From the NCBI GenBank assembly GCA_002433485.1, contig DJIF01000012.1, forward strand, positions 1 through 27,485: a stretch of 27,485 nt of DNA, read 5' to 3'. Below, piece by piece: positions 8,275-18,135 of the stretch; position 1 is the stretch's first letter; every line of letters starts with the position of its first letter. The position numbers and the translations under genes are program-made. This stretch comes from Deltaproteobacteria bacterium UBA6601. GTDB taxonomy: Bacteria; Myxococcota_A; UBA796; UBA9615. Under the pieces are notes generated by a model, which saw only the letters and a program-made list of their open reading frames with translations, searched no databases and was not told where the DNA came from.

Positions 8275-10475
8275 CAGCTGTTTGCCTCGGCGTGTCGGGC
8301 TATGCGTGCGGAGAGCGCGCTCCAGCCCAGCAGTATCAAGAAGATCAGTACCGCATAAGCAGCCGCATAGCCGTACTGTTCGCGGCGGGTAAAGGCCCAC
8401 CGGTAGGCTTCGCTGATGAGGATTTCAGTGGCTCCATCGGGCTCGCCTCCTGAGACCAGGTAGACGATGTTGAAGGAGTTGAAGGTCCATACCGTGCCCA
8501 GTAGGACCGCTGGGATCAGAGCCGGGCGCAGTAGTGGCAGGGTCACGTGGCGCAGCTGGTCGAACCAACCGGCGCCATCCATCTCGGCGGCTTCGTAAAG
8601 ATCGCTGGGAATGGATTGCAGCGCTCCCATGCAGATCACCATCATGAAGGGGAAGCCCAGCCAGACGTTGGTACATAGATTGGCGAAGAAGGCCGTGCCA
8701 AAGGAGCTGAACCAGGACACCGCATCCAGCCCCAGCCACTCAAGGAAGCCATTGATGGCGCCGAACTGCTTGTGGAACAGGCCTTTCCAGATCAGCGCAG
8801 TGATGTAGTTGGGCACTGCCCAGGGCAGGATCAGCAGGACCCGGTAGATGGGCCTCAGACGTAGGGTTGCTCGGTTCAGAATCAAGGCCAGGGCCAGGCC
8901 GATGCCCAGGTGCAGCGCTACGTTCAGAACGGTCCACAGTAGGGTGACCCCGAGCGCAAAGTAGAAGCTCATCGGCTGGGTCGGTCCGTAGCTGCGGGCT
9001 GCCAGGATGTCGATGAAGTTGGCAAGCCCGACGAAGGTCCAGTCGCCTTGCCGGTGGGCAAAGAAGGCCAGCACCAGGCCAACCGCAAAGGGCAGGAACA
9101 CCAGGATTGCCGTGGCTAGCGTGGCTGGTCCTGCCCAACTCCATGAGCGCAGGGCGCTGGCTGTCTCGCCGCGGCGGACCACCTCGGCGCCCCAGCGCAG
9201 CAGCAGTCCGAGGCTGCCAAGCACCGCCAGGGTTGCCAGCAGCAGATAGAGCTGTGGTGCGGCTGGCTCGGGCAGCGGTCGGGTTATGGCCCGGTGTCGA
9301 GCTGCACCTGCGGCGGCGGCCTCCGAGGCTGAGGCTTTGCCGCGCAGGATCTTTTTCAGTGCCAACTGGGTGGGCTCCCATACGTCGCGCATTGCCGGTC
9401 GATTGTCCATGGCTACGGTAGTCGCCAGCTGCGCCCGGAAGGCCGATAGAACGGCGTCGTCGCGCAGGAGCGGGTCCTCCCAGGCTGCTGCGTGGGCGAC
9501 GATCTGTCGGCCGATGTTGCCTCGTACGATGGCCGATTGCCGACCTGTCAGGTGCCGTGCCAGCTGGACCGCGGCCGACTGTCGCTCGCTGAACGCCGAG
9601 ACAAACACCGCCTCATCGGTGAGGAAGGGGCTGGCTGGCAGGCCAGTAGCGCTTACTCTCGGTAGGGGAGAGACCGCGAATTCTACCTGGTCTTCGATCT
9701 CCCCAAGAAACCAGGGCCCACTGACCACCATGGCGGCCTTGCCCTGGTTGAAGAGGCTGGAGATCAGGGCCCCGGTAGGTTCGGAGGGGATCACCTTGTA
9801 CTGCTGGAGCTGGGCAACAAATTCCAGGGAGCGGGTAAAGGCTCGGCCGCCGTATTCAATGGGGGCATCGTTGCGGAACAGTGCTCCGCCAAAGCCGAAG
9901 AACCACGGCGCATGGAAATAAAAGGAGTCGCTCTGGTAGGCCAGCCCGAAGCGCCCCTCTGCAGAGAGCCTGGCGGCCATGCTCAGTAGCTCATCAGTGC
10001 TGGCTGGAGCCTCGGGAACCAGCTGAGTATTGCGGAACAGGGCGGTGCTCTTGAAGGCCAGCGGCAGGGCGTAGAGGCTGCCCTTGAAGCGGAGTGGCGG
10101 GATCGTCTGCGGTAGGAACTCTGCCAGTTCGCCTGCTTGCAGGTAGGGGTCGAGAGCGGTCACCAGTCCGCTCTCCGCCCAGCCACCGATGCGTTCGTGA
10201 GCGAAGATGAACAGGTCTGGACCGTTGCCGCGGGGGATCGTGGTCGTCAGCTTGGACGCCATTACCTCGTAAGGAATGGCCAGGGCGATCACCGGAGTCT
10301 CAGGGTGGCTGTTGGCAAAGTCCTCGAGCACCTGGTTAAGGGCTTGCTCTTCTGCACCCCGGTAGCTGTGCCAGAGGGTCAGAGCCTCTGCCGCCGCCGC
10401 TCCCTGGCTGCCCAGGGCGAAGACTAGGGTCGCCAGTATTGCGACGACCAGGCGAACCAATTCAGGACTCTGCAC
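8274..10475 (-). CDS. malF: Fused maltodextrin-binding protein and MalF-type permease
   Basis: One 733-residue frame contains two transporter parts that are normally separate. Residues about 1-27 form a signal peptide or anchor (LVVAILATLVFALGS...AAAAEA). Residues about 28-400 are an SBP_bac_1-type sugar-binding protein (opening LTLWHSYRGAEEQALNQVLE, with SFYFHAPWFFGFGG and GPWFLGEIE). A membrane helix follows at about 409-428, then a MalF permease from about 440. The segment YRVLLILPWAVPNYITALIW and the EAA loop DLYEAAEMDGAGWFDQL (about residue 626) are very close to E. coli MalF. The start is uncertain: I chose GTG at 10473-10475, which overlaps the end of the ATPase gene by 14 bp. TTG at 10458-10460 is an alternative, and the open frame reaches back to 10802 through unrelated sequence inside the ATPase gene. 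It forms the membrane channel with MalG and carries its own tethered binding protein. Confidence 0.88.
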   Translation of the reverse strand: MQSPELVRLVVAILATLVFALGSQGAAAAEALTLWHSYRGAEEQALNQVLEDFANSHPETPVIALAIPYEVMASKLTTTIPRGNGPDLFIFAHERIGGWAESGLVTALDPYLQAGELAEFLPQTIPPLRFKGSLYALPLAFKSTALFRNTQLVPEAPASTDELLSMAARLSAEGRFGLAYQSDSFYFHAPWFFGFGGALFRNDAPIEYGGRAFTRSLEFVAQLQQYKVIPSEPTGALISSLFNQGKAAMVVSGPWFLGEIEDQVEFAVSPLPRVSATGLPASPFLTDEAVFVSAFSERQSAAVQLARHLTGRQSAIVRGNIGRQIVAHAAAWEDPLLRDDAVLSAFRAQLATTVAMDNRPAMRDVWEPTQLALKKILRGKASASEAAAAGAARHRAITRPLPEPAAPQLYLLLATLAVLGSLGLLLRWGAEVVRRGETASALRSWSWAGPATLATAILVFLPFAVGLVLAFFAHRQGDWTFVGLANFIDILAARSYGPTQPMSFYFALGVTLLWTVLNVALHLGIGLALALILNRATLRLRPIYRVLLILPWAVPNYITALIWKGLFHKQFGAINGFLEWLGLDAVSWFSSFGTAFFANLCTNVWLGFPFMMVICMGALQSIPSDLYEAAEMDGAGWFDQLRHVTLPLLRPALIPAVLLGTVWTFNSFNIVYLVSGGEPDGATEILISEAYRWAFTRREQYGYAAAYAVLIFLILLGWSALSARIARHAEANS

Positions 10476-11556
10476 GACAGTGCCCGATGGCCCGCCCGTC
10501 GCTGGCGAACAGTGTTCCCCGCCCGAGTCTTGGGCGCAGGCGCAGTTCTGTGCCGCGGCGGACGTTGGCGGCGTCGGCCCCTTCCAGCCGGGCGATGAGC
10601 AGGGTTTCTCCGCAGCGAATGTGAGCGAAGGCCTCCCAGCCCATTGCTTCCACCGCTTCAACCTGCCCAGCGAGGGGGCCGTCACCGGCCGCCAGGTCGT
10701 GGGGCCGCAGGCCCAGGGAGGCCTTGCTGCCTGCCGCCGGGGCCTCACGGTCGAGATGTTCGAGGCTGACCTCGAGCCCGCTGCCAGCGGTGAATACCGC
10801 ATGCCCGTCGCGGGTGCCGATCTCGCCGTCGATGAAGTTCATGGCCGGAGAGCCGATAAAGCCTGCCACAAAGCGATTGGCCGGCCTCTCGAAAACTTCT
10901 AGCGGCGGCCCTACCTGTTGCAGCACTCCCTGGTCGAGCACCGCGATGCGATCGGCCAGGGTCATGGCTTCGACCTGGTCGTGGGTCACGTAGATCATGG
11001 TGGTGCCCAGGCGGGCGTGCAGGGCCTGCAGTTCTGCGCGCATCTGGACCCGCAGGGCAGCATCGAGGTTGGACAGTGGCTCGTCGAACAGGAAGACCTT
11101 GGGGCGCCGCGCGATGGCCCGGCCCATAGCGACTCTTTGCCGCTGTCCGCCGCTGAGTTTGCCGGGTCTGCGCTCCAACAGTTGCTCAAGGCCCAGCATG
11201 CGGGCGACCTCGTGGACGCGATTTTGGATTTCTGCCTTCGGTAGCTTCCGCAGGGTCAGGCCGAAGGCAATGTTGTCGAACACGCTCATATGCGGGTAGA
11301 GGGCGTAGGACTGAAACACCATGCCGATGTCGCGGTCGCGCGGAGAGATCTCGTTCATCCGGCGCTCGCCGATGCGCAGTTCCCCCGCGCTGAGCTCTTC
11401 AAGTCCGGCGATCATGCGTAGGGTGGTGCTCTTACCGCAGCCGGACGGGCCTACCAGGACCAGTAGCTCGCCTGGTTCTATGCGAAGCGAGATGCCGCGG
11501 ACCACCTCTAGGTCTTCGTAGCTCTTGTGGACAGCGTCCAGTTCGACCGAGCTCAT
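10462..11556 (-). CDS. malK: MalK/UgpC-type sugar ABC transporter ATPase
   Basis: A 364-residue ATPase that powers the MalF/MalG permease, similar in length to E. coli MalK (371). Visible motifs: Walker A GPSGCGKST (36-44), Q-loop FQSYALYPHM with Q82, signature LSGGQRQR (134-141), Walker B VFLFDEP (154-160) and H-loop THD with H192. The C-terminal 120 residues form the TOBE-like regulatory domain of the CUT1 ATPases (ASLGLRPHDL...). I chose the ATG at 11554-11556 because GAGGT lies about 10 nt upstream and MSSVELDAVHKSY is the usual family start. The open frame extending to 11640 runs into the preceding gene. It begins 13 bp after the stop of the amylase gene. Substrate assignment to maltodextrins rests on the MalG/MalF similarity and the amylase neighbours. 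Confidence 0.92.
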   Translation of the reverse strand: MSSVELDAVHKSYEDLEVVRGISLRIEPGELLVLVGPSGCGKSTTLRMIAGLEELSAGELRIGERRMNEISPRDRDIGMVFQSYALYPHMSVFDNIAFGLTLRKLPKAEIQNRVHEVARMLGLEQLLERRPGKLSGGQRQRVAMGRAIARRPKVFLFDEPLSNLDAALRVQMRAELQALHARLGTTMIYVTHDQVEAMTLADRIAVLDQGVLQQVGPPLEVFERPANRFVAGFIGSPAMNFIDGEIGTRDGHAVFTAGSGLEVSLEHLDREAPAAGSKASLGLRPHDLAAGDGPLAGQVEAVEAMGWEAFAHIRCGETLLIARLEGADAANVRRGTELRLRPRLGRGTLFASDGRAIGHCRAES

Positions 11557-11569
11557 GGCTACAGTAACC

Positions 11570-13894
11570 TCAGCTCTGCCATTTGCCGCGAACGGCCTGG
11601 GTCTCTTGGTCGCCGCGCACCAGGTGGTAGCGGTTGTCACCGGGTTCCCAGCGGGGAGCTGCCTCGGCTCCGAGCACCACCAGCTTGAATTCCAGGACCC
11701 TGCCTGCTGGGACCTGCAGGGTCACGCTCCACCCCTCTTCTGTAGCTTCGAGCGGTTGGCCAGCTTGGGGTTGCCAGTTGCCTAACTGCGCACCGGCGCC
11801 AACTAGCACCAGCTGCTCGGCGGGTCCCACCGGAGCGGCGGTGAAGTGCAGGTCCACCGTTGCGGGTTTCGCGGAGTTCGGCGCTGTTGGCGGGAAGCTG
11901 CTACCTGCGATCGGCACCAGCTGGACCACGCGCAGTGATTGTCCGCTGATGGACAGCGGGCCTGGCGGCTGCTCCGTTGGTGATCCCAGGCTCAGCAACT
12001 CTCTGGTGTGGGCTCCCTTAAAAGCTGTCGGTAGCTCCACGGAGTGGTTGGCGTCGCCGCGGGACACCATAATCACAACCGCCTCTTCGGGGGTGGCGCG
12101 CAAGTAGGCCAGGAAGTCTGGCTCGACCGCCAACAGGTGGGTCTCCCCGCGGCTAAGTGCAGGGTGCGACCGGCGCTGCTCCAGCAGTTGTTGGATCAGC
12201 GCGTGGGTTGGATGCTCGGCCGCTGCCTCAAAGTGCATGTCGCCGCGGTTGACCGGCTCACCTGCTCCCCGCAAGCCAATCTCGGTGCCATAGGTGAGTG
12301 CAGGTACCCCCCGAGTGGTCAGCTGAAAACTCAGCAGTTGGTGGGCGCGCTGCTGGTCCTCTGCACAGGCGGTCAGGAGCCTGGGCAGGTCGTGGTTGTC
12401 GGCGAAGGTGACCAGCTGCGCGGCGTTCGGGTAGAGCCGGTCCGCGGAAAGTACTGAAGCCAGGCGGCCCAGGGGCGCCTCGCCGCACAGGCTGTCGCGC
12501 ATGGCGTAGTAGAGTGGAAAGTCGAACAGGTGGGTGAAGCCGCCGCTACGCCAGGTCGCGGCGAGCACCTGCGGGTCCCCATCAAAGACCTCGCCCAGCA
12601 GCACCAGATCCTGGTCGGCAGCCTGCTGAAGCGCTGTGTTATAGCGTGACCAGAATGCATTTGGTACGTGGCGTACCGCATCCAGGCGCAGGCCCCTGGG
12701 GCGCGCTCGCTGTAGCCAGGCCAGCCCGTGGTCGATCAGCCATTTGGAGACTTCCGCGCGTTCGTGGGCCAGATCAGGTAGACCGTGGACGTCGTGGTCG
12801 GTCACCTGGACGGGGTCGTTCCAGTCGGTGATGTCGCCCTTGCCGTGGAACCACTCGGGCATCTCGGTGACCCGCTGCGCGTCGTAGGCGAGGTGGTTGG
12901 TTACCTGGTCCAGCAGCAGGCTCATACCGCGCGCTTCCAGACCGGCTACCAGCTCCGCCAGTTCCTGCTCGTCGCCCAGGTGCGGATCCAGTTCCCCTGG
13001 CTCTTCCATCCAGTAGCCGTGAAAGGCGCCGTGCTCGCCAAGCTTGTCCCGTCGCATCTTGGTGATTGGAGACAGCCAAACGGTCTCAACGCCCAGGTCC
13101 TGAAGATAGTCAAGACGGCGGCTCAAGCCAGGCAGGTCACCGCCATGGAAGGCTTGTGGATCGTCGAGGTCAATGTTGCCATCGTTGTCCGGGTTGCCGT
13201 TGTCAAAGCGGTCGACGAGAACGAAGTAAATCGGGCCCAGCTTTGGCGCGCGCCTGCCTTGGGTGGCGCCAGGCACGGTGGACTGCTGGTCTTTCTGGCT
13301 ACCCCAGCGGCCACCGGGGTCGGCCAGCGCGGTGTCGGCCAGTCGCGCCAGGTTCCGGCGCAGGATGTCGGCAGCCTCCTGTAGTGCCTCGTCCTGGCCT
13401 TCGTGCGGAAAGCGCAGGAAGACCGGCACTTCAAAGCTGCGTTGTACTGCGAGCTCAGGGGCATCTGGGCGGCCCATGGTGCACTTGAAGGTCACCGTCC
13501 AGCGGAATCGCCCTCTAAGCTGCGAATAGAAGCCGGCCTGCGCCTCAATGAGCAAGGCCAGGTCGGCGCTCTGCGACTGCTCGGCAAGCCAGGCGAAGCG
13601 ATGCGAGCTGGCCCTGCGGGCGGTGAAGGATTCGAGCAGCTCGCGGAGCTCGAGCACTTCTGGCTGGAGGTTGCGCTGCTGCAGCGGGGCCGAGATCTCC
13701 TGGACAAAGTCCGGCGCTACCGCGCGGGGTTGGCCGGTGGCGAGGTCGTCAAAGGAGAAGGCCACGGCGACCCGAGCCGGTTGGTCCAGGGGCACTACCG
13801 CTGGGCGTTGGCTGCAGGCGCTGCCAATCATCAAGGCAGCCAGGGCGATGGCGCTAACGAAGGAGGCGCGGATGGCGGGAGGGATCAGAACCAT
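11570..13894 (-). CDS. Secreted GH13 alpha-amylase-family lipoprotein with C-terminal CBM20
   Basis: Hydrolyses alpha-1,4-glucans outside the cytoplasm. The 774 residues comprise a lipoprotein-like signal (IALAALMIGSAC, C27, with an imperfect lipobox), an N-terminal domain of unknown kind (about 30-210), a GH13 barrel (about 220-620) and a CBM20 starch-binding domain (about 675-774: LVLVGAGAQLGNWQPQAGQPLEATEEGW). Catalytic regions are intact: region I DQVTNH (D329), nucleophile D405 in GLRLDAVRH, acid/base E435 in LLGEVFDG, and D502 in TFADNHD. A Ca-site-like DNDGNIDLDD precedes the barrel core. The ATG at 13892-13894 overlaps the porin stop by 10 bp and has GAGGT 8 nt upstream. Ser at +2 fits outer-membrane sorting by the E. 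coli rule, so it may act at the surface, feeding the porin. Confidence 0.9.
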   Translation of the reverse strand: MVLIPPAIRASFVSAIALAALMIGSACSQRPAVVPLDQPARVAVAFSFDDLATGQPRAVAPDFVQEISAPLQQRNLQPEVLELRELLESFTARRASSHRFAWLAEQSQSADLALLIEAQAGFYSQLRGRFRWTVTFKCTMGRPDAPELAVQRSFEVPVFLRFPHEGQDEALQEAADILRRNLARLADTALADPGGRWGSQKDQQSTVPGATQGRRAPKLGPIYFVLVDRFDNGNPDNDGNIDLDDPQAFHGGDLPGLSRRLDYLQDLGVETVWLSPITKMRRDKLGEHGAFHGYWMEEPGELDPHLGDEQELAELVAGLEARGMSLLLDQVTNHLAYDAQRVTEMPEWFHGKGDITDWNDPVQVTDHDVHGLPDLAHERAEVSKWLIDHGLAWLQRARPRGLRLDAVRHVPNAFWSRYNTALQQAADQDLVLLGEVFDGDPQVLAATWRSGGFTHLFDFPLYYAMRDSLCGEAPLGRLASVLSADRLYPNAAQLVTFADNHDLPRLLTACAEDQQRAHQLLSFQLTTRGVPALTYGTEIGLRGAGEPVNRGDMHFEAAAEHPTHALIQQLLEQRRSHPALSRGETHLLAVEPDFLAYLRATPEEAVVIMVSRGDANHSVELPTAFKGAHTRELLSLGSPTEQPPGPLSISGQSLRVVQLVPIAGSSFPPTAPNSAKPATVDLHFTAAPVGPAEQLVLVGAGAQLGNWQPQAGQPLEATEEGWSVTLQVPAGRVLEFKLVVLGAEAAPRWEPGDNRYHLVRGDQETQAVRGKWQS

Positions 13895-15395
13895 GCTTCT
13901 ACCTCGAGGGCCAGAACATGGTGCAGGTGGGTCTCCCAGGAGCCGAAGTCGTTCCACTGGCTGACTTCCTCCACGAAGCTGTTGCCGAAGGCGTTGTTCT
14001 GGGTTGAGTATTGAATTCCGTACAGCACCCGCAGCGACGGGCGCGCATAGATGCCGGCTCCCAGCGGACTGAGGACAACGCCAGCCTTGCCCTGCCAGGT
14101 GGTGCGGGTGTCGGCGTCGCCGAACTCAAGGCCTTCGCTGTCCGCCTGTCCTGCAGAGGACTGGAAGATGGAGTCACCGTGATTGCGCCAGATGTTGCCT
14201 TGAGTTGAGACTTCCTGGGCGATGCTGCTTTCGACTAGGAAGTGTAGGAAGGGGGTCGCAAAGGCTTGCAGCCGAAGCACTGTAGAGAGGTACCAGCGGT
14301 CGTGGTCGCTGGGGGCGATTTCATTGTCCTCGTCCCAGTGGTTGCCGTACAGCAGGCCCCAGGCCAGCTCGAGGCGGTTCGGCACCAGCTCTAGCTGCAT
14401 CTCGTTGCCTACGGTCAGCTGAAAGCGTTGGTCAGTGAGCGACTTGGTGTAGAGGATCACATCTTCGCCGTTGAGGCTCTCAGTGGACGACTGCAGCGGG
14501 TGTCTTCGCTCAAAGGAGGCGTGAACGCTGTTCCAAAGCAGAGGCCCGAGACCACCAAAGCCAAGGTAGCCAATGAGTCGACCTGATAGCGCCTGGGCGG
14601 CCACCGGATCGGGGAAGGACTCCTCCTGGCCAGGATTTTCCCGTAGGAAGTTCTCCACCACTTCTCCGCGCAGCCAGTCTTCGTAATCGATTCCGGGTGT
14701 GTCGTAAGGAGCGTTGCGGCTGCCCTGTACGCTGGGCTCGAACAGCACCTGTCCACCCAGGGCCAGCTCAAAGCCCTTCGGCGCCCTCAGCCGGGCAAAG
14801 CCGCCTGCGGTCAGGATCGGGCTGTAGTTGAGTTGGCGAATAGGGAAGCCAGAGTCTCCCAGCCCAACCATCAACTCGACCGGTCCCAGTTGACCTTGTG
14901 CCGACAGCCCCAGGGTCTGCTCAAACAGCTGCGAGGGGCGCATATCATAGAGCCCCAGATCGCCGAACCAGGTCTCCAGGGTGCCGATCCTCCAGGTCAG
15001 GCCTGGCAGAATGCCACCCCCGGCCTCTACGTAGGCTCGTGATAAGCGGAACTCAGCGAGCGAGCCGTTGCCGCCACTGCCGCCGGCTACGGTGCCCCCT
15101 TCAATGCGGAAGTGAGCCCGGGCCCACGGGGAGCTGCTGCCCGGCTGGGCGCGCAGCAGCAGTAGCCGCAGCTCCAGGGCAGCCCATGGTCCTTCGTTGA
15201 GCAGGCGGCCATAGAGGTTCCAGTGTCCCAGCTTGCCGTGACCGCCCTGAAAGTCGGGGCGCGCCATGAGGCGCAGGTAACCACCAACCGAGACGCGCGG
15301 TTCTTGAACCTCGGCCTGGGCGGGGGTCGGCAGGGCGCTCCAGCTACAGGTCAGGACTGCGCCGAGGAACCAGGCCAGGTACTTCCTGGAAAGGA

Positions 15396-15399
<4 letters not shown>
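13885..15399 (-). CDS. Outer-membrane beta-barrel porin, probable maltodextrin channel
   Basis: The 504 residues begin with a Sec signal peptide (about 1-29, ending PTPAQA before EVQEP). The mature part is rich in alternating polar/hydrophobic strands with many aromatic and Gly residues, and it ends in VEAWF, the C-terminal aromatic signature read by the BAM machinery. E. coli maltoporin ends comparably in EIWW, but I see no firm sequence match to LamB. Its place between a debranching enzyme and an amylase in a mal operon makes a maltodextrin-specific channel the best guess. The start is a TTG at 15397-15399 that shares bases with the upstream TGA (TTGA overlap). GGAGG 7 nt upstream strongly supports it, and no better in-frame start precedes the signal peptide. 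Confidence 0.78.
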
Positions 15400-17861
<2,462 letters not shown>

Positions 17862-17908
17862 CTTTGCGGAGCGTACTAACATCGGTTCGGGGCTGAGGTC
17901 GAGACATC

Positions 17909-17926
17909 TTGGACGGTCCTGTCCAA
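17909..17926. promoter_or_regulatory. Candidate operator, inverted repeat TTGGAC-N6-GTCCAA
   Basis: The 18-bp element TTGGACGGTCCTGTCCAA has 6-bp arms. Its left ten bases (TTGGACGGTC) recur in inverted orientation at 18030-18039 (GACCGTCCAA), 111 bp away. Two copies in opposite orientation flanking a divergent region fit binding of a dimeric regulator to both operons. Binding is inferred only. Confidence 0.45.
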
Positions 17927-18029
17927 TTGGTAGGTTTTTAGTGGTAGATGGGCCTCTTAGCCAGTGGAATTTGGAGTCTCTTGCAGGGTTTTTTTGTCGT
18001 CGCTTCGAGCGGTCGTCTTAGGGGCAGGA

Positions 18030-18039
18030 GACCGTCCAA
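18030..18039. promoter_or_regulatory. Second, inverted copy of the TTGGACGGTC half-site
   Basis: GACCGTCCAA is the exact reverse complement of 17909-17918. It lies about 34 bp upstream of the + strand -35 box, a usual place for an activator or operator site. Confidence 0.4.
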
Positions 18040-18070
18040 AAAGACCTTGCGCCCACATTGACCCGTGTCG

Positions 18071-18089
18071 TCTTGAGCAGCACTCAAGA
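18071..18089. promoter_or_regulatory. Candidate operator over the -35 box, 7-5-7 inverted repeat
   Basis: TCTTGAGCAGCACTCAAGA has perfect 7-bp arms and a 5-bp centre. The left arm contains the -35 hexamer of the phosphorylase promoter and the right arm lies in the spacer, so a protein bound here would block RNA polymerase. This suggests repression. Confidence 0.5.
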
Positions 18090-18101
18090 TCCCGTTATAG
18101 A
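18073..18101 (+). promoter_or_regulatory. Sigma70-like promoter of the phosphorylase operon
   Basis: TTGAGC (18073-18078) and TATAGA (18096-18101) are separated by exactly 17 bp and match the -35 and -10 consensus at four to five of six positions each. Transcription would start near 18108, leaving a leader of about 28 nt that carries the AGGAG ribosome site. Confidence 0.65.
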
Positions 18102-18135
18102 GTGCGCAAGCTTCAGGGCCCACCAGGAGATTAAG

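Larger units (their letters stand above)
17862..18135. promoter_or_regulatory. Divergent control region of the two starch operons
   Basis: These 274 bp separate the - strand mal/amylase operon from the + strand phosphorylase operon and should hold both promoters. Seen here: a good + strand promoter near 18073-18101, a 7-5-7 inverted repeat over its -35 box, a 6-6-6 inverted repeat at 17909-17926, and a 10-bp sequence at 17909-17918 that recurs inverted at 18030-18039. A seven-base T run (17989-17995) has no hairpin before it. I could not find a convincing - strand promoter. No regulator gene lies nearby in the window. Confidence 0.65.

Noticed and set aside
10476..10802. N-terminal extension of the binding protein-MalF fusion
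   Set aside because: It lies inside the ATPase gene in another frame and would bury the signal peptide about 110 residues in.
17985..17996. Seven-T run that might mark a terminator
   Set aside because: No stem-loop precedes it and it lies between divergent genes, where no terminator is needed.
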